From Phylloscopus collybita (lineage: Eukaryota > Chordata > Aves > Passeriformes > Phylloscopidae), in the NCBI GenBank assembly GCA_027886175.1, contig JAJNNQ010000006.1:1488001-1552000 (forward strand): a stretch of 64,000 bases of DNA, given 5' to 3'. Under the pieces are notes generated by a model. The model worked only from the letters and a program-made list of their open reading frames with translations. It did no database searches and was not told the DNA's origin. The position numbers and the translations under genes were made by a program. Positions 38,001 to 49,900 of this stretch are shown here, one piece after another. Each line of letters opens with the position of its first letter. Position 1 is the first letter of the stretch.

Positions 38001-40378
38001 ATCTTCCCGTGGCACTGCTGCAGCTGGAGAGGACAGGCTGTTAATCAGGCAAAACAGGAACGACGTATCCACCACTCTCATCCTTTCTCTGCCTGCCCTG
38101 CAGCAGTCATGCTCAGTGCTCACAAGAACACCTTCAAGGGGTGTTTGTTAATTGGGTTTCTGCTGGTCAGGGCAGAACCTGGCATAAAGGTATACCTGAC
38201 CCTGCCCATCTTACAGAAGGGCGAGGGAGCAATGAGATCTTTAATGCACCCCAAAACATAGGCAAATAGCAGAGGAGCTTTCTAGGTGTAGTCATTGGAG
38301 TAAAGACCAACAGGTCTGTCTTTTCAGCATCTCCTTGCAAGCCTGGGAGGTTGCATTAGCAGAGCAAGTTTAGGGACAAGAGATGCTGACATGCTGACTC
38401 TGTCCAACACCACAGCCCATAGGACAATGTAGAAGGGTTGCTGTGATTTAGAGAGGCTCCGAGTGTTGTGCAAAAAATATCTCAGATACTTCTCAAGCAT
38501 CTGAGAAAGACCTGGGTTGGAAAGATAATAACAAGGCTAAATCTGTAGCCCAGTGTTTGGTCTTGTCGTAGCTAGAAGTCCAGCATGCAATGTCACTCTT
38601 GAAACACAGAAATATCAAGTTAGCTATATTTGCAATATGTCTATAAATGTAAAATTTGTAGAAATAAGAGTGTTTCAATGCCTGGCTTCAAAGTGATGGA
38701 TTAGTCTATATTCTTTTTAATGGCTAAGACCTTAAACACCATCACCCAAGTTGTGAAAGCATCTTATGGAGGTGTTTAACACTAGAGATAAATAGTCACA
38801 TTTGAGGGTACTCTGAGCTGAATTCCACCCTGTGTTACGCCAGGGAAACTCTATAAACTGAAAGTAAAACCTCTGTTTCCAACACCTTTTCCCAGAATAC
38901 CATTTTGTAACAGTTGTTGTCATAGCTTTTTCAATTAAGTGTTGATTCCAGTTGGGGTTGCATTTCTCTAGGGATGCATTTTCTTTTCTTTATATTTCAT
39001 TTCATCTAAGTTGTGAGCTAGGATTTAAATGTCAAATACCTTTAGTTGATATAAGAGGAATTTGAAATAACTTATCTCTAGAGCCCGGTGATTGAGTCTG
39101 GCAGCACCTGGAAATCTTTATCGACAGAGACCCAGCAAGCCATCCTCAATGGATGGGTAATCTTCAAATGACACAACATTGTCAGAGGCTGTGTTAGAGC
39201 TGCCCTTTATGGGGACAGTGGGGGTGCAGGTGCTGGGGGGTGCTTGCAGCAGGTGCACTTGTGGAATGGTTGGGTTTCTCCAACCAAGCCTGTGCCTGTT
39301 GCAGAGATATCAACACAGGAGCAGGCCAACCCAGGCTCCCTTTGCAGCCAGTTGAGGGAAGCAGGCACTTCTGGAGCACAGTTCACCTCACCATTAAACA
39401 GACAACAAGAACAGACTGATAAAGCCTACCTCATTTGCTTAGAGTATGCTGTGACTCGGAGGAGGCAAAGGCTCTAAGAGTAAAAAATAATTTGCCGCAT
39501 GCTTATTTTAAAAGAACAATTGCATATGGAAACATGTCTTATATAAAGGAATTTATTTGAAGAGTGTGTTTTTAAACAGTGTATAATTATGTGCATCCTA
39601 CCATGAGGGAATAATTTTGAACAGAATTAGGAGTTTTGTTTTAGTTTTTTTAATGAACGGCTGCAATCATAAGGCAGTTCATGCTCTGTTTAAATTAGAT
39701 TCCATTGCTGCATTTCTTCTACTATTTATCTACTAACTAAAAAGGAAATGAACATTCTCATATAAAAATCTGATTTTCTAAGGCAATCTCTCATTGCTCA
39801 GAAAGAGTCACTGTATTCTGGATGAAAAAATTGTATTCACAGTGAGTTACCTTATACCAGTCACTGAGTGAGCTCAAGAATATAAAAGTTAGAAATTAAG
39901 GTGAAATAAATTTTAACTGTAGATAAAAGATTTTATTAACTAATGTGCTCCTGTTGTGCATATATTACCCTCTAGCATTTTTTTAATGTAACTTCTAATT
40001 ATGTAATCAATGAAGATGCTGATGTTTACCAATGAAAGGATTTTTTCCTGCATGTACAGAGCTGTGAATTAACTATAACAGTCCCACAGACCTCTGCAGC
40101 TCCCTGGAAGTACAGTATGATGAAAACAGGTTTTCAGCATGTCCTTTTAAATGGTAGAATCTGTGTGGCAGAAGGATGATATGTTTACGAACATCCCTTA
40201 CAGACACCCACTGCGCCTGATAAAAACAAAATGAGGGGAGGATGTTTTTATTTCATAGAGGCTCTATAATAAAACAACACATAAATGAATACTGGAGAGA
40301 GACTAAAACAAGGAAAAGGGAGGATGTTTCTGTGCTGCTGATTTTCCTCATGCACGGAAACATGCCAACGTTGCCAGA

Positions 40379-40763
40379 AACCACTACAGGTTATTCTTAT
40401 TTACAAACGTAATTATAATAAACCCTGTGTTCCAGGGATGAGTTCTTGGCTGTATTGCGTCTTTGACATCCAGTTCCTACGCAATTCAGCAGTCTGAAGA
40501 TTTTGCCCAAGTCCTTTGGAGAGCCTTATCCTTGTGCTTTCTTGTAGTGAAGAGGCTCTGCATGAGTCTTGTTTACATTTGGCTTTTCTGGGGTCTATAT
40601 TCAGCCAATCTCGCTCGCCAGAGCCCCTTAATACATTCCTGCTGCATATGTATCCAGCAAAGCTCAGAAGTGGAGTCTAATCCAAGGGGACAATACGAAA
40701 TGAAAGGATGCCCATCTGATGCTTTCTGCCCAGCGAAAATTAATGAATGATGATAATGAATCA
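40379..40763. promoter_or_regulatory. Candidate intronic regulatory block
   Basis: Motif-dense, non-repetitive sequence containing AACCACTAC (40379, RUNX-like), TTGTTTAC (40569, FOX-like), CCAAT (40605), and a run with two TAAT cores and ATGATGATAATGAATCA (40737-40763, homeodomain-like). It has local CpGs (TCGCTCGCC at 40611). No repeat or open frame of note is present. The call is inference from composition only. Confidence 0.3.
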
Positions 40764-42287
40764 CATGTTAATGTTTTACAACAGATACACCATTGTACAC
40801 AGGGAGGGTGTTATGGGTTATTTTGCAATTTTTTCTTGAGGGATCTTGGGTGAACATGCCTATTCAGCTGTGGAGAGCAAATCTTATTGCTGTAGCTGAA
40901 AGCATGTTTCAGTTAATAAGATGTTAAAGATCAGGCAATGTAAAAATCTCTTCTTCAGAGGCTTTGGGCACAGAGCATGTCAATAGTCCTCTCCACATTT
41001 TAGGCTACTCTCCTTTTAGGGAAGTGATTATTGTTTCAGAATAAAAGCCAAAATCATCACTTAACAATTAGTATTTCACTATTACTTGTACATGGAAAGC
41101 AGTCTTACAAACTGTATCACGTTTCTGTATCCTGTAACACAGTTGGCTGGGCTTAGTATTTTCCAATTTTTGTTTTAAGTGTCTGTTGGTTATGACTACA
41201 CTTCATCTTCCCACCGTAACCATATACCTTCTCCTGCAGAAAGGTATGCATACCATCTCAAATATATATAAAGAAATATAATCAAAAAGGACTAGATGAG
41301 ATGTTTAAAATGAATTGTTGAGAAATTTAAGTTTTATAGAATAAAATCCTGGTGAAAAAATGATACTGAATTGCACAAAATTGGTGCCACAGGAAGACAC
41401 TGTTGTAATAATATTTTCTTGCAGTTCAGTCTAAATGGGACTTAAAAAGAAATGTTTCCTCTTAATCCTGATGAAGCCTGAAGTGTAATGGATGCTGCGC
41501 TTAGAGTCTTCTGAGGAAGCTGGGAGCACTGTCAGAGGAAAGAAGATTACCTAGGGAGGGAGTGTACAAAATCTAGCCTTCAGTTTTGGCAATCTTTCTG
41601 CAGAGAAAAACAACTTTTGTTACCTGAATGGTAAACATGAAGCTGTAATCCAGGTGTTTTCCTGGATTCATCTGGAATCCTTTAAAATAATACATAATGT
41701 GAAACATAACAACTAGTACAAAACAAATAATACAAAATTAATGCGGGCACATCATCTGTTCAAAGCAGTTCCTTGTAATTAATCAGTGTTTTGAGGAGGA
41801 ATTGCTCAGCCTCAACATTGTTCCTTAATTAACAACATGATGTTAGTGAAATCTGTTGACAGAAGTATGGCTGAGCCCAAGCTCCAAGGCTGAGCTTTTG
41901 GCTGAGCAGATTAACACAAACACATTTCATTTCCTCAGTGAATCCAGTACCACAGAGGTCTCCTCACTCCCGCTGTAAGGTCATTCCATATCACTGAATG
42001 GCTTAAGGGAGACATTGTGAAAGTGAAGACTCAAGCCACAGAGAAGGGGGAGAGGGTGCTTTTTATTGTGAGATAGTTATTAAAATGAGGAGAAGACAAG
42101 TCTTGGAAGAAGATTTAGGTAGTTTCACACAGCTGTATTGGCTTCGTACATCCGATAGAACAAAGGACACAAAAATTTCCCAAAATGATATACTGCAAGC
42201 AGGATTTATGGTGATTTTAATGTGACATGGAGCAGAAAATGTGTTCCCAGCAGGATATTTATGCCTGCAATTTGAAACCCGTTCTAG

Positions 42288-42500
42288 ACGACAGCAAGTT
42301 TTCGGAGGCCATCACGGTGCTGCTCACCTGGATTGAGCGAGGCGAGGTGAATCGTCGCTCTGCCAACCAGTTCTACTCCATGGTGCAGTCGGCCAACAGC
42401 CACGTCCGCCGGCTGATGAACGAGAAGGCGGCTCACGAGCAGGAAATGGAGCAAGCCAAGGAGACTTTCAAAAATGCCTTAACAGGGATCCTCACTCAAT
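42288..42500 (+). CDS. ENOX1: ENOX1 coding exon: helical middle domain
   Basis: This 213-nt exon follows the acceptor CGTTCTAG, whose upstream pyrimidine tract is poor, and ends at a strong donor GTAAGT at 42501. AC completes the Asp codon. The protein reads DDSKFSEAITVLLTWIERGE, then VNRRSANQFYSMVQSANSH, VRRLMNEKAAHEQEMEQ and AKETFKNALTGILTQ. It is mostly amphipathic helix, with no signal peptide or membrane segment. The terminal T opens the Phe codon completed at 56106. This exon is clearly richer in GC and CpG than the other exons, with many codons ending in C or G, and stands out from its AT-rich introns. The exon is symmetric, phase 1 at both ends. Confidence 0.97.
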
Positions 42501-42537
42501 GTAAGTAACTCCCCTTTTTGTCGGTGTTGTTGTAGTG

Positions 42538-42560
42538 ATGGTGGTGGTGGTGGTAGTGGT
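42538..42560 (+). repeat. GGT-triplet repeat just downstream of a splice donor
   Basis: GATGGTGGTGGTGGTGGTAG lies 37-60 nt after the donor at 42501. It is a short triplet repeat; G-rich intronic sequence near a donor can act as a splicing enhancer, which is inference here. Confidence 0.8.
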
Positions 42561-43185
42561 TTGATCATTTTGCTTGTTTGTTTTGGGGGTAAGTAGTTGC
42601 AATGCAGTCATGCTCTACTTCACATCCTATTCCATACTCTATGGCAGTTTGGAGGATCAAGGACCATTCCTAAGAACTTATTATTCAAGGTGAGCAAAGT
42701 TTCAGTAGTTTTTTTTTATTAATAGATGAAGACGTGCTCTATTCACAGTGTCTACTCTTGTGTAGACATAACACCTCAAGAATGGACAAGACAGAAGCCT
42801 CACTGCTCTGTGAAACAATCATGGGTTTTTTTGAGAGAAGAGATATGTAGCCTGTGTGTGGCAGCTAGTTAACTAGGTCAATTGCAGAATAGAGCACATT
42901 TAGGTAATTGTTTTAGCCTGGGGTTAGATAAAAGGCAGTAGAATCCAGTAAGTTTTAGGGATAGAGTCACAGGTGAAGGCCACCTCCACAGTAGAAAAGT
43001 ATTCTGTACTGCTGCTGGCATCAGGACTGGTTGGCTGATACAATGCCAGTATTAATTGGGCAGATAAACTGTCTTAAATATCTAGTGCTGGCAGCTATTT
43101 CCTTAGTACAGAAATACAATCAATGAACTTACTCTAATGAGGTTCTAATCATAAAACAATGATCAGGATACTTGCCTTGATTTTT

Positions 43186-43355
43186 GAGAGGAGAGGAGAG
43201 GAGAGGAGAGGAGAGGAGAGGAGAGGAGAGGAGAGGAGAGGAGAGGAGAGAGGAGAGGAGAGGAGAGGAGAGGAGAGGAGAGGAGAGGAGAGGAGAGGAG
43301 AGGAGAGGAGAGGAGAGGAGAGGAGAGGAGAGGAGAGGAGAGGAGAGGAGAGGGG
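43186..43355 (+). repeat. (GGAGA)n purine microsatellite
   Basis: 170 bases without a pyrimidine, built of GAGAG pentamers (about 33 units) with one change of register at 43250. The flank continues purine-rich to about 43400. Confidence 0.98.
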
Positions 43356-43599
43356 TATGAGGAAAAAAAAAAGGCAAGAAAAAAAGGAGAAAGAAAACTT
43401 ATTTAATTGTTGGTGGGTTTTAACATGTTTACTCATGGCTCCTCAAGGAAGAGACATTATGATACTCAGAAAGGTGAAGCCTGGAGCCAGCTCTCATATG
43501 CCAGTTGAGAACAAAGCCCAAGATAATTTACCAAAAGGATGACAGTGAAGTTGTTGCATTGTAATTTCTGAATCATACCCCTAATCTTTATATTAAAAG

Positions 43600-43631
<32 letters not shown>
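43600..43631 (+). repeat. 32-A run with A-rich flank
   Basis: Thirty-two A bases followed by GAAAAAGAAAGAAAAA. No retroposed sequence is recognisable upstream. Confidence 0.95.
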
Positions 43632-43633
<2 letters not shown>

Positions 43634-46416
43634 AAAAGAAAGAAAAAAAAAGCCCTAAAGGCTTTTGTGCAATTTATTTCTGGTCCCAGAGTGGACATCC
43701 TTTAAAAGTTAGGGTTGAAGGCATAAGCTTGGATGGACTTGTCTGGCTTAGAGCAGCCACCAAAGCTTCCTGCATAAGTGATGGAGAGCTCAGCATCTCA
43801 GAAGACCAATTCACCACCATAGGCATATATCCTCATTTAAGAGTTTAGATGCCAGAACTTAGAAACAAAGATTCTGGACCAAAGACATTTGATTTCTGTG
43901 GGCATATGTTCAGAGAGTAAATTTAAAAGACCAGCTAATTCCCTTGGTAATTTGCTAGGCAGTATTGTCTTCCATCTCAGCATCTAAAAGGCAGTGTGAG
44001 GCACAGAGATGCAGGCACCATGCATGGCGTGCTGTTCAGTTCACACCAGGGCCTCTCCAGTGTTGTGTGCAACCGCCAGCTCTAGCATTCAGAAATGCCT
44101 TCTTCAGCTGCATTAAAAAAAGTCCCCCATTGTCAGCAGGCTGAACTTTAGTTAAATCAGTCTAAATTAGCCCATTTGTCACCAACTGTTGTAGAACATC
44201 TGTCACTTGGAAATAGAGATTCCTGTAGTTTCAGGTGGAAATTTGCAGTTTTGGCTATCTGTTTTGCTCCTGTAATGGGCTGAATGCTGAACTTACAAAA
44301 ACAGAAATAGCTCTGGCTTCAAAATGTGAGTTTCCTAGTGCCACAGTAACAGCGGTGTCTGGAAGAATAAAATTTCTGACAGATCTGGCCTAGGAGGACA
44401 AGATCAGCAAAAAGCAGCCTCAGGGAAAGGTGTTACACTGTGATTTCATAAGAACAAGTTTTGCAAGCTTTCCAGATGTTCCCCATTGTTTTTTTTAATA
44501 AACATCACAAACACTGGCCATTATTAGCACTAATATGTCTTATTAAAATTCCTTGCATACTTGCTGCAAACAGATGGATGATGTTTTTCCTTTACATGTG
44601 TATATGCCTAAGATTGCTAAGCATGGAGATTCTGAAATGAGTTTCCCCTTTTCAAGGAAATTTGAATTGGTCTGTATTTGATCACAGGAATGCTTTTCAT
44701 GCATCTTTTTCCATTGTTGTTCCACAGTCCTGCATAATTGGTTACAATATGTCAATTGCTTTATGAAGAATACTAAGTGTCCAAAATAGGTGTGTGTGGC
44801 CTATTCAATTCTGCAGAGTGAGAAAAACCCACTTCTGCTCTTCTGCAGTAAGGATCCAAAAGTCTAGTGTAATGCTGCAGCTGTGTGGCCATTTGACATA
44901 AATATTACAGTATTTTAGAAATATCATGTGACAGTCCTCTCTCATGAACTAGGTCAGATGTCAACTCGGAGCTGACCATTCTGGGCTTTCTTTGCAGTCA
45001 GAAGAGAAAAATAAGAATCTCCACAGAATGAGTCATCAAACTGACCTCATGGTGCTCTTCCAATGAGATGAATCATCCCTTGGATATGCCATTTTTTTCT
45101 CTGCTGCCCATAGAGGATCCACAGGGGGCCCAGCTCTGAACCAGATGTCCCACTTTTTACATGCCTTGTTCAGAGCGGATTAATCCCACTTACTGTGTAC
45201 AGCATTGATACAGAGGGGTGTAGTGTAAGGGAAGAACTTGGAGTTAGATAAAAATGACAGTAATGAATGTTATGGGGAGGGAAAAGAAATAGAATTGGCT
45301 TCAAGTGCACCTGGAACACAAACACACACATATGCACACACTGTCTTAGGGGGTCTCAGTAGAAAATACTTTCTTATTAATGAAGATTACTGTGACCAGA
45401 ACATTTCATCTTATGGCCCAACTACTAAAGAAATACAGGCATTGAAATCCTTGTTACAAATTTGTACCTGGAGGTATTTAGGAGATTACTGAGCAGATTA
45501 CCCCTAAAAATTTGGGTCAATTGCTCAGCACGTGAATTAATTACCTGATCAAGGTACTTGTGTCAGGATAATCTGTGAAATAAATTGTATTACTGCTGTC
45601 ACACCACAAATTTATAGCACCTGATTTAAGTGCTGAAGGGAGTCTTAGCCTTGGTATGATGCTTTTTCAGTTATTTAAGGGATAAAGACAGAAAAATGCC
45701 CTCTTCCTTCTTTTTATTAAATTACTTGGTTTTTCTAGATTTGAATTTGTGCTTAAAGTATGGATTGTTTTCAAGGATTTGGGGTGTCTATCTTTGTGAT
45801 TTGACATCTACTTTACTTTCACATCTTAGATACATGTGACACTGCCCCCTGACTTTCCATTTATCTCTGTTTCGTTTCCTCCCAAACCACCTTTTTAGCT
45901 TAAGGTTTACAGATGTTGATCCTCATGTTTCAGGAAAATGGAGGCCCTAGAGATATCCCTGTTGGGCTGTTGGTGTTTTTAAGACTACACCAAAGCTGCA
46001 ATTACCTCCTCTGACTCTCTTCTCCATGCACTGTAAACTTTGCCTACCTCTTACTGAGTTTTCAGACTATTTAATGCAGTCTCCCTTGACAACACTGACA
46101 AAAGTACCTACAGGTGAATAAAAATTCTATATTCAAAAATTAATTTGATGTCCAAAGAGTGAGACACACAAGGTGGTAGAAGTGTCCCAATATACAAGTT
46201 CATAGGTTAAGCACACATGCTGTAATGAGAAGTCCCTCATATCTGGTTACTGAGCAGATTATGACATTCCATAATATTTGTCCATTTTACTAATGAATTA
46301 ATGGACTTAGTGGATTCTGAAACCATCAGAGTCTATGAATCAGTCTCTTGTGTGCCTGTGGGAGAACACTGGAAGGATGGTTTTTTATCATAGAGCCCCC
46401 TGGCCAGATTACTTGA

Positions 46417-46648
46417 CATAAAATCGTAGAATCACTAAGGCTGGAAAAGACCTCCAAGACCATTTGAATCCAGCCCTTGAATGAACACCACCATGCCAAC
46501 TAAACCATAGCACTAAGTGCAGTGTCCAGTCATTTCTTAAACACTTCCAGGGGTGGTGTCTTCCCCACTGCCCTGGGCAGCCTGTTCTAATGGTTAACCA
46601 CTCTTTCAGTGAAAAAATTCTTCCTGATGTCCAGGATGAACATGAACA
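46417..46648 (-). mobile_element. CR1 LINE 3' end, antisense copy
   Basis: The + strand begins with AATCGTAGAATCACTAAGG, then CTGGAAAAGACCTCCAAGACC. It continues through CACCACCATGCC, CTGGGCAGCCTGTTC and CCACTCTTTCAGTGAA. This is the reverse complement of the conserved 3' region of chicken repeat 1 (CR1), the main LINE of birds. It is a typical 5'-truncated copy with no coding capacity. It abuts a second, sense-oriented CR1 end at about 46649. Confidence 0.93.
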
Positions 46649-46906
46649 AGGGGAAGTTGTTTTAAACTGAAAGGGGACAAGTTTAGATTAGATATCAGGA
46701 AGAAACATACTGTGAGAGTGGGGAGGCACTGGCACAGGTTGCCCAGAGAAGTTGTGAATAACCCACTCCTGGAAATGTTCAAGGCCAGGTTGGATGGAGC
46801 TTTGAGCAACCTGGTCTAGTGGAAGGTATCCCTGCCCAAAACAGGAGGTTGAAACCAGATGGTCTTAAAGATCCATTCCAAGCCAAACCATTCTATGATT
46901 CTATGG
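46649..46906 (+). mobile_element. CR1 LINE 3' end, sense copy
   Basis: Reads TTAGATTAGATATCAGGAAG, then GAGGCACTGGCACAGGTTGC, GAGCAACCTGGTCTAGTGG and GGTCTTAAAGATCCATTCC. It ends in the diagnostic CCATTCTATGATTCTATGG terminal repeat. This is a 5'-truncated CR1 in ENOX1 sense. It covers largely the same 3' consensus region as the antisense copy immediately upstream, so the two form an inverted pair. Confidence 0.95.
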
Positions 46907-49900
46907 ATTAAGAGATTATGGAGTTTACCTGCTTTGCCTGTTGCTAAGCATCTTCGGCCCTTACTTGTGAAACAGGAAGTGAAGCTAGATTCAACTTTGA
47001 GCTGATTCAGCAGCCCTGTCCGTTTAGGAAGAGTAAAAGTCTGGGGAGAAGGCTGTGGGTCATGTGCCCCTTTTTGGTAATCTCACAATTGTCACCTTGA
47101 GTTTTCCTTTCCTTTCTACTAAAGGACTCTAGTGGTATATTAGATTACATTGACCTTTTTTATCAAATAGCTGGTAGGTATCTGATATGAATTACACCCC
47201 CCTGTCTACAAAAAAAAAAAAAAGAAAAAAAAATTGTGGTTAAATAATTATGAAGGGAAAAGCATTTTTAATAGACTGAATTAAATCCTCCTCCTTTCAG
47301 GTTTCTTCATTTTCATTTTCTGATCTCCCTGTATATGATTTAATCTGTTTTAACATTATCAATGCCTTCACAGGTAGAGTCTGCATTTTTTAAAAAATAA
47401 TAAAAAAATAAGAAAAATATTAAAATTCCTTTTTTATCTCTCTTCAAAAAAATTATTTGCATCAGTTTTGTTTTCCTCTTTACAGGTTCCCTTCAGAAGT
47501 TGCTCTCTTGCTTTAGAAAAGATTGAATTTATATTGATATAATGGTGATTGCTAAAATCACTGTCTCATCTGATTTGCTTTAAATTCCATACTTCAGTAC
47601 TTTCTCCCAAAAACTCCGTCCACTTTTTAATATTCTCATAGTACTAAAAATGAAGCCAGTTTCATTACAGATATTGAAAGCATGCTGGTTAAAATTCTCT
47701 TAGCAGTCAGACTTTTTATATATAATCATGCTTTCCAGAGTATTCTTTGAATTGCTCCACATTAATAACAACCTCTAAAAGGATTTTCCTGCTCTTTAAT
47801 TGTCCAGTCTTACAGTCTTTCTTTCCTTCGCCACTGACTAATTCAAAAATATGAGCTTACTTTATGTGCAATTTTTAGGTCATCATTAAGCTCTTTGTGA
47901 AAGAGATTGAGTCATATAATGTGTTTTTACAGTGCAGCCCAGTTCTCAGTTGGTGTCATAGAATGCCACTATAATACAAATAAAAACATTAATCATTCAT
48001 GTCATTAGTTGCCACTATTACTTTCTACCGTGATGCATTTCTAAAATAGAAAAAAAATAAGTAGAAAATAACCTCTACAATCCATTCAGTTCCTTTTGTT
48101 AGATCATTTAGCCACTGTGGTCCTGGCTTGCTTCTATACTGATAATTTGTCCAATAAAGCTCAGCTGGACCCCTTTATTCTTTTTTCAGTTGTCCTTCTA
48201 TCCATGAGGTTTTCTATCTCATATACACATGTTCCCAAAAGCATTTCTATACAAGATGCTGTGGCAGTGGCAGAGAATAGAGATGAAAGACTCCATTTTT
48301 ATTTTACCTTGCATTCTTGTAGTTCCTCCCTTTCTTTTGGCACTATAACCCTATGTGGTTGCATTTTGTAGTGTTTCGCATAGCTTATTCTTCTGTGTTT
48401 CATTTTCTTTGAATTTCTGCATTCCTTCCATTGTCTGCAACTTTCACTCCACCTAAAGTCAATAGGAATCTTGGTATCGATTTCAGCATGGCCACAATTT
48501 CAACAGAAGCTCTTCTGTTATTTTTAAGAGGTTTTGTTTTTTAATGTAGTCCATTAAATGTGCATGGTATTTTGCAGAAAAATAAAAGCACAGCCTTCCA
48601 GGAGATTTCAGTCTGTTTTGACAATTCATGCCACTTGCCTGGAATCTGCATTTTTCCTAGATGATGACACAAGGTTCAAGGCAAAGAAGCATGTGCTTTA
48701 ATCACGTGGAAATCTGTGCTTGTCTTTGACTTGCCTTGCTGAGTAGAGACAGGGTTAAGGGCCTGATGCGTCACAGAACTGAGCTGTAAATGTTCTATGG
48801 AAATAAAGGATGAGGGAAGAGACATTAGGCAAGGAATGAAAGGTGGAGGTTTCACCCAAAAGGATGAGTTGGCTGTGCATACCATGTGGTCTGCGCATCT
48901 AAAGCTGTTCAGACTGCTTATAAATGATTGAATAAACCTTATAAATATGAATAATCCTATGCAACTATGAGTGATTGAAATACTTGCTCCCTTCAATGTG
49001 CACTGGTCCTGCTTTGTGTCAAATCACATTTGTCACAAATGGTGTGGTTTGTGATGATGACAGAGATCAAGAGGCAAGAGGGCAAGAAAGGGATAGACTA
49101 TGTGGGAGAGAAAGATGGACACACACAGAAGGAAGAAAAATACAGAAGAAATAAGTCATGGCAAGCAAGGGAACATAAGGTATGGCAACAAATGAAGAAG
49201 TAAATTTCACACCTAAAGTGTGTGAGAGAATTTTTTGTTTTGATTGCCAGAAGAGGCTATGGCTGTTGAAACCTCCTTATCCACATCTTTATCCTTTTTC
49301 TTCAGCAAAATAAACTATATTATGCCCCAAACCAATATAGTCCTCCTGATCTCCTAGGAATTTTAGTCTGCAAAATTATTACTTGACTTAATAGGACCTG
49401 CAATGGCTTAGTCCCATTTAGGATGTTACTACATTGCAGAGTTCCCTGGGAGTTCTCTTTTTGGACAGCTTTACCAAAAATAGTAGTTCCCACTTTTGCT
49501 ATTTTTAAATCTGAGAATTGAAAAGAGGGGTGTGCCTAACAATAAGTAAAAGAAAGAACAGCTCATTAACTGCAGTACTTTGGGGATGTTTTATAACCTT
49601 GTCAAGCCAATGAAGAAAGCAGCATTAATTTCATCTTCCTTTGAGTTGGTGGGGGCAGTTGAGGTTTTTCTAGGTTTTTTTTCTGATTGTGAACACAAGG
49701 CCCATAAAGTCCATCTGGTAATGTAAGATGGTGGTGCTGAAAGAGCAGGTACTGTACATTTGTAGTTGCCCTACTGTGTTATGCAGGTCTGATGTCAGGC
49801 TCCTGTTTGTTGAGAAAATGACAAGAAGGTGAAGTGGTCTTGTTGAGTCCGAGTGATTTATCACATGGCACAGCGCCAGCTCTTGCAGTTACACCAAGCT

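Larger units (their letters stand above)
31784..42287 (+). other. ENOX1: ENOX1 intron (10.5 kb)
   Basis: Phase 1 intron. Contents are a truncated CR1 end (33811-33878), an ACACAT-type microsatellite (33929-33968), a perfect 18-bp hairpin (34006-34047), a 10-bp hairpin (35044-35069), a T-rich run (36470-36494), and a candidate regulatory block near 40379-40763. The stretch 37770-38130 is slightly GC-richer but shows no feature I can name. Confidence 0.9.

Noticed and set aside
42227..42508. Possible upstream ATG and start of a shorter ENOX1 form at 42227
   Set aside because: The frame is open through the acceptor at 42287 and into exon 42288-42500, but the extra residues do not resemble ENOX1, and a clear AG acceptor joins in phase to 31783.
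43129..43542. Open frames of R/G/E or L/S/P repeats
   Set aside because: Translation of the (GGAGA)n microsatellite in different frames.
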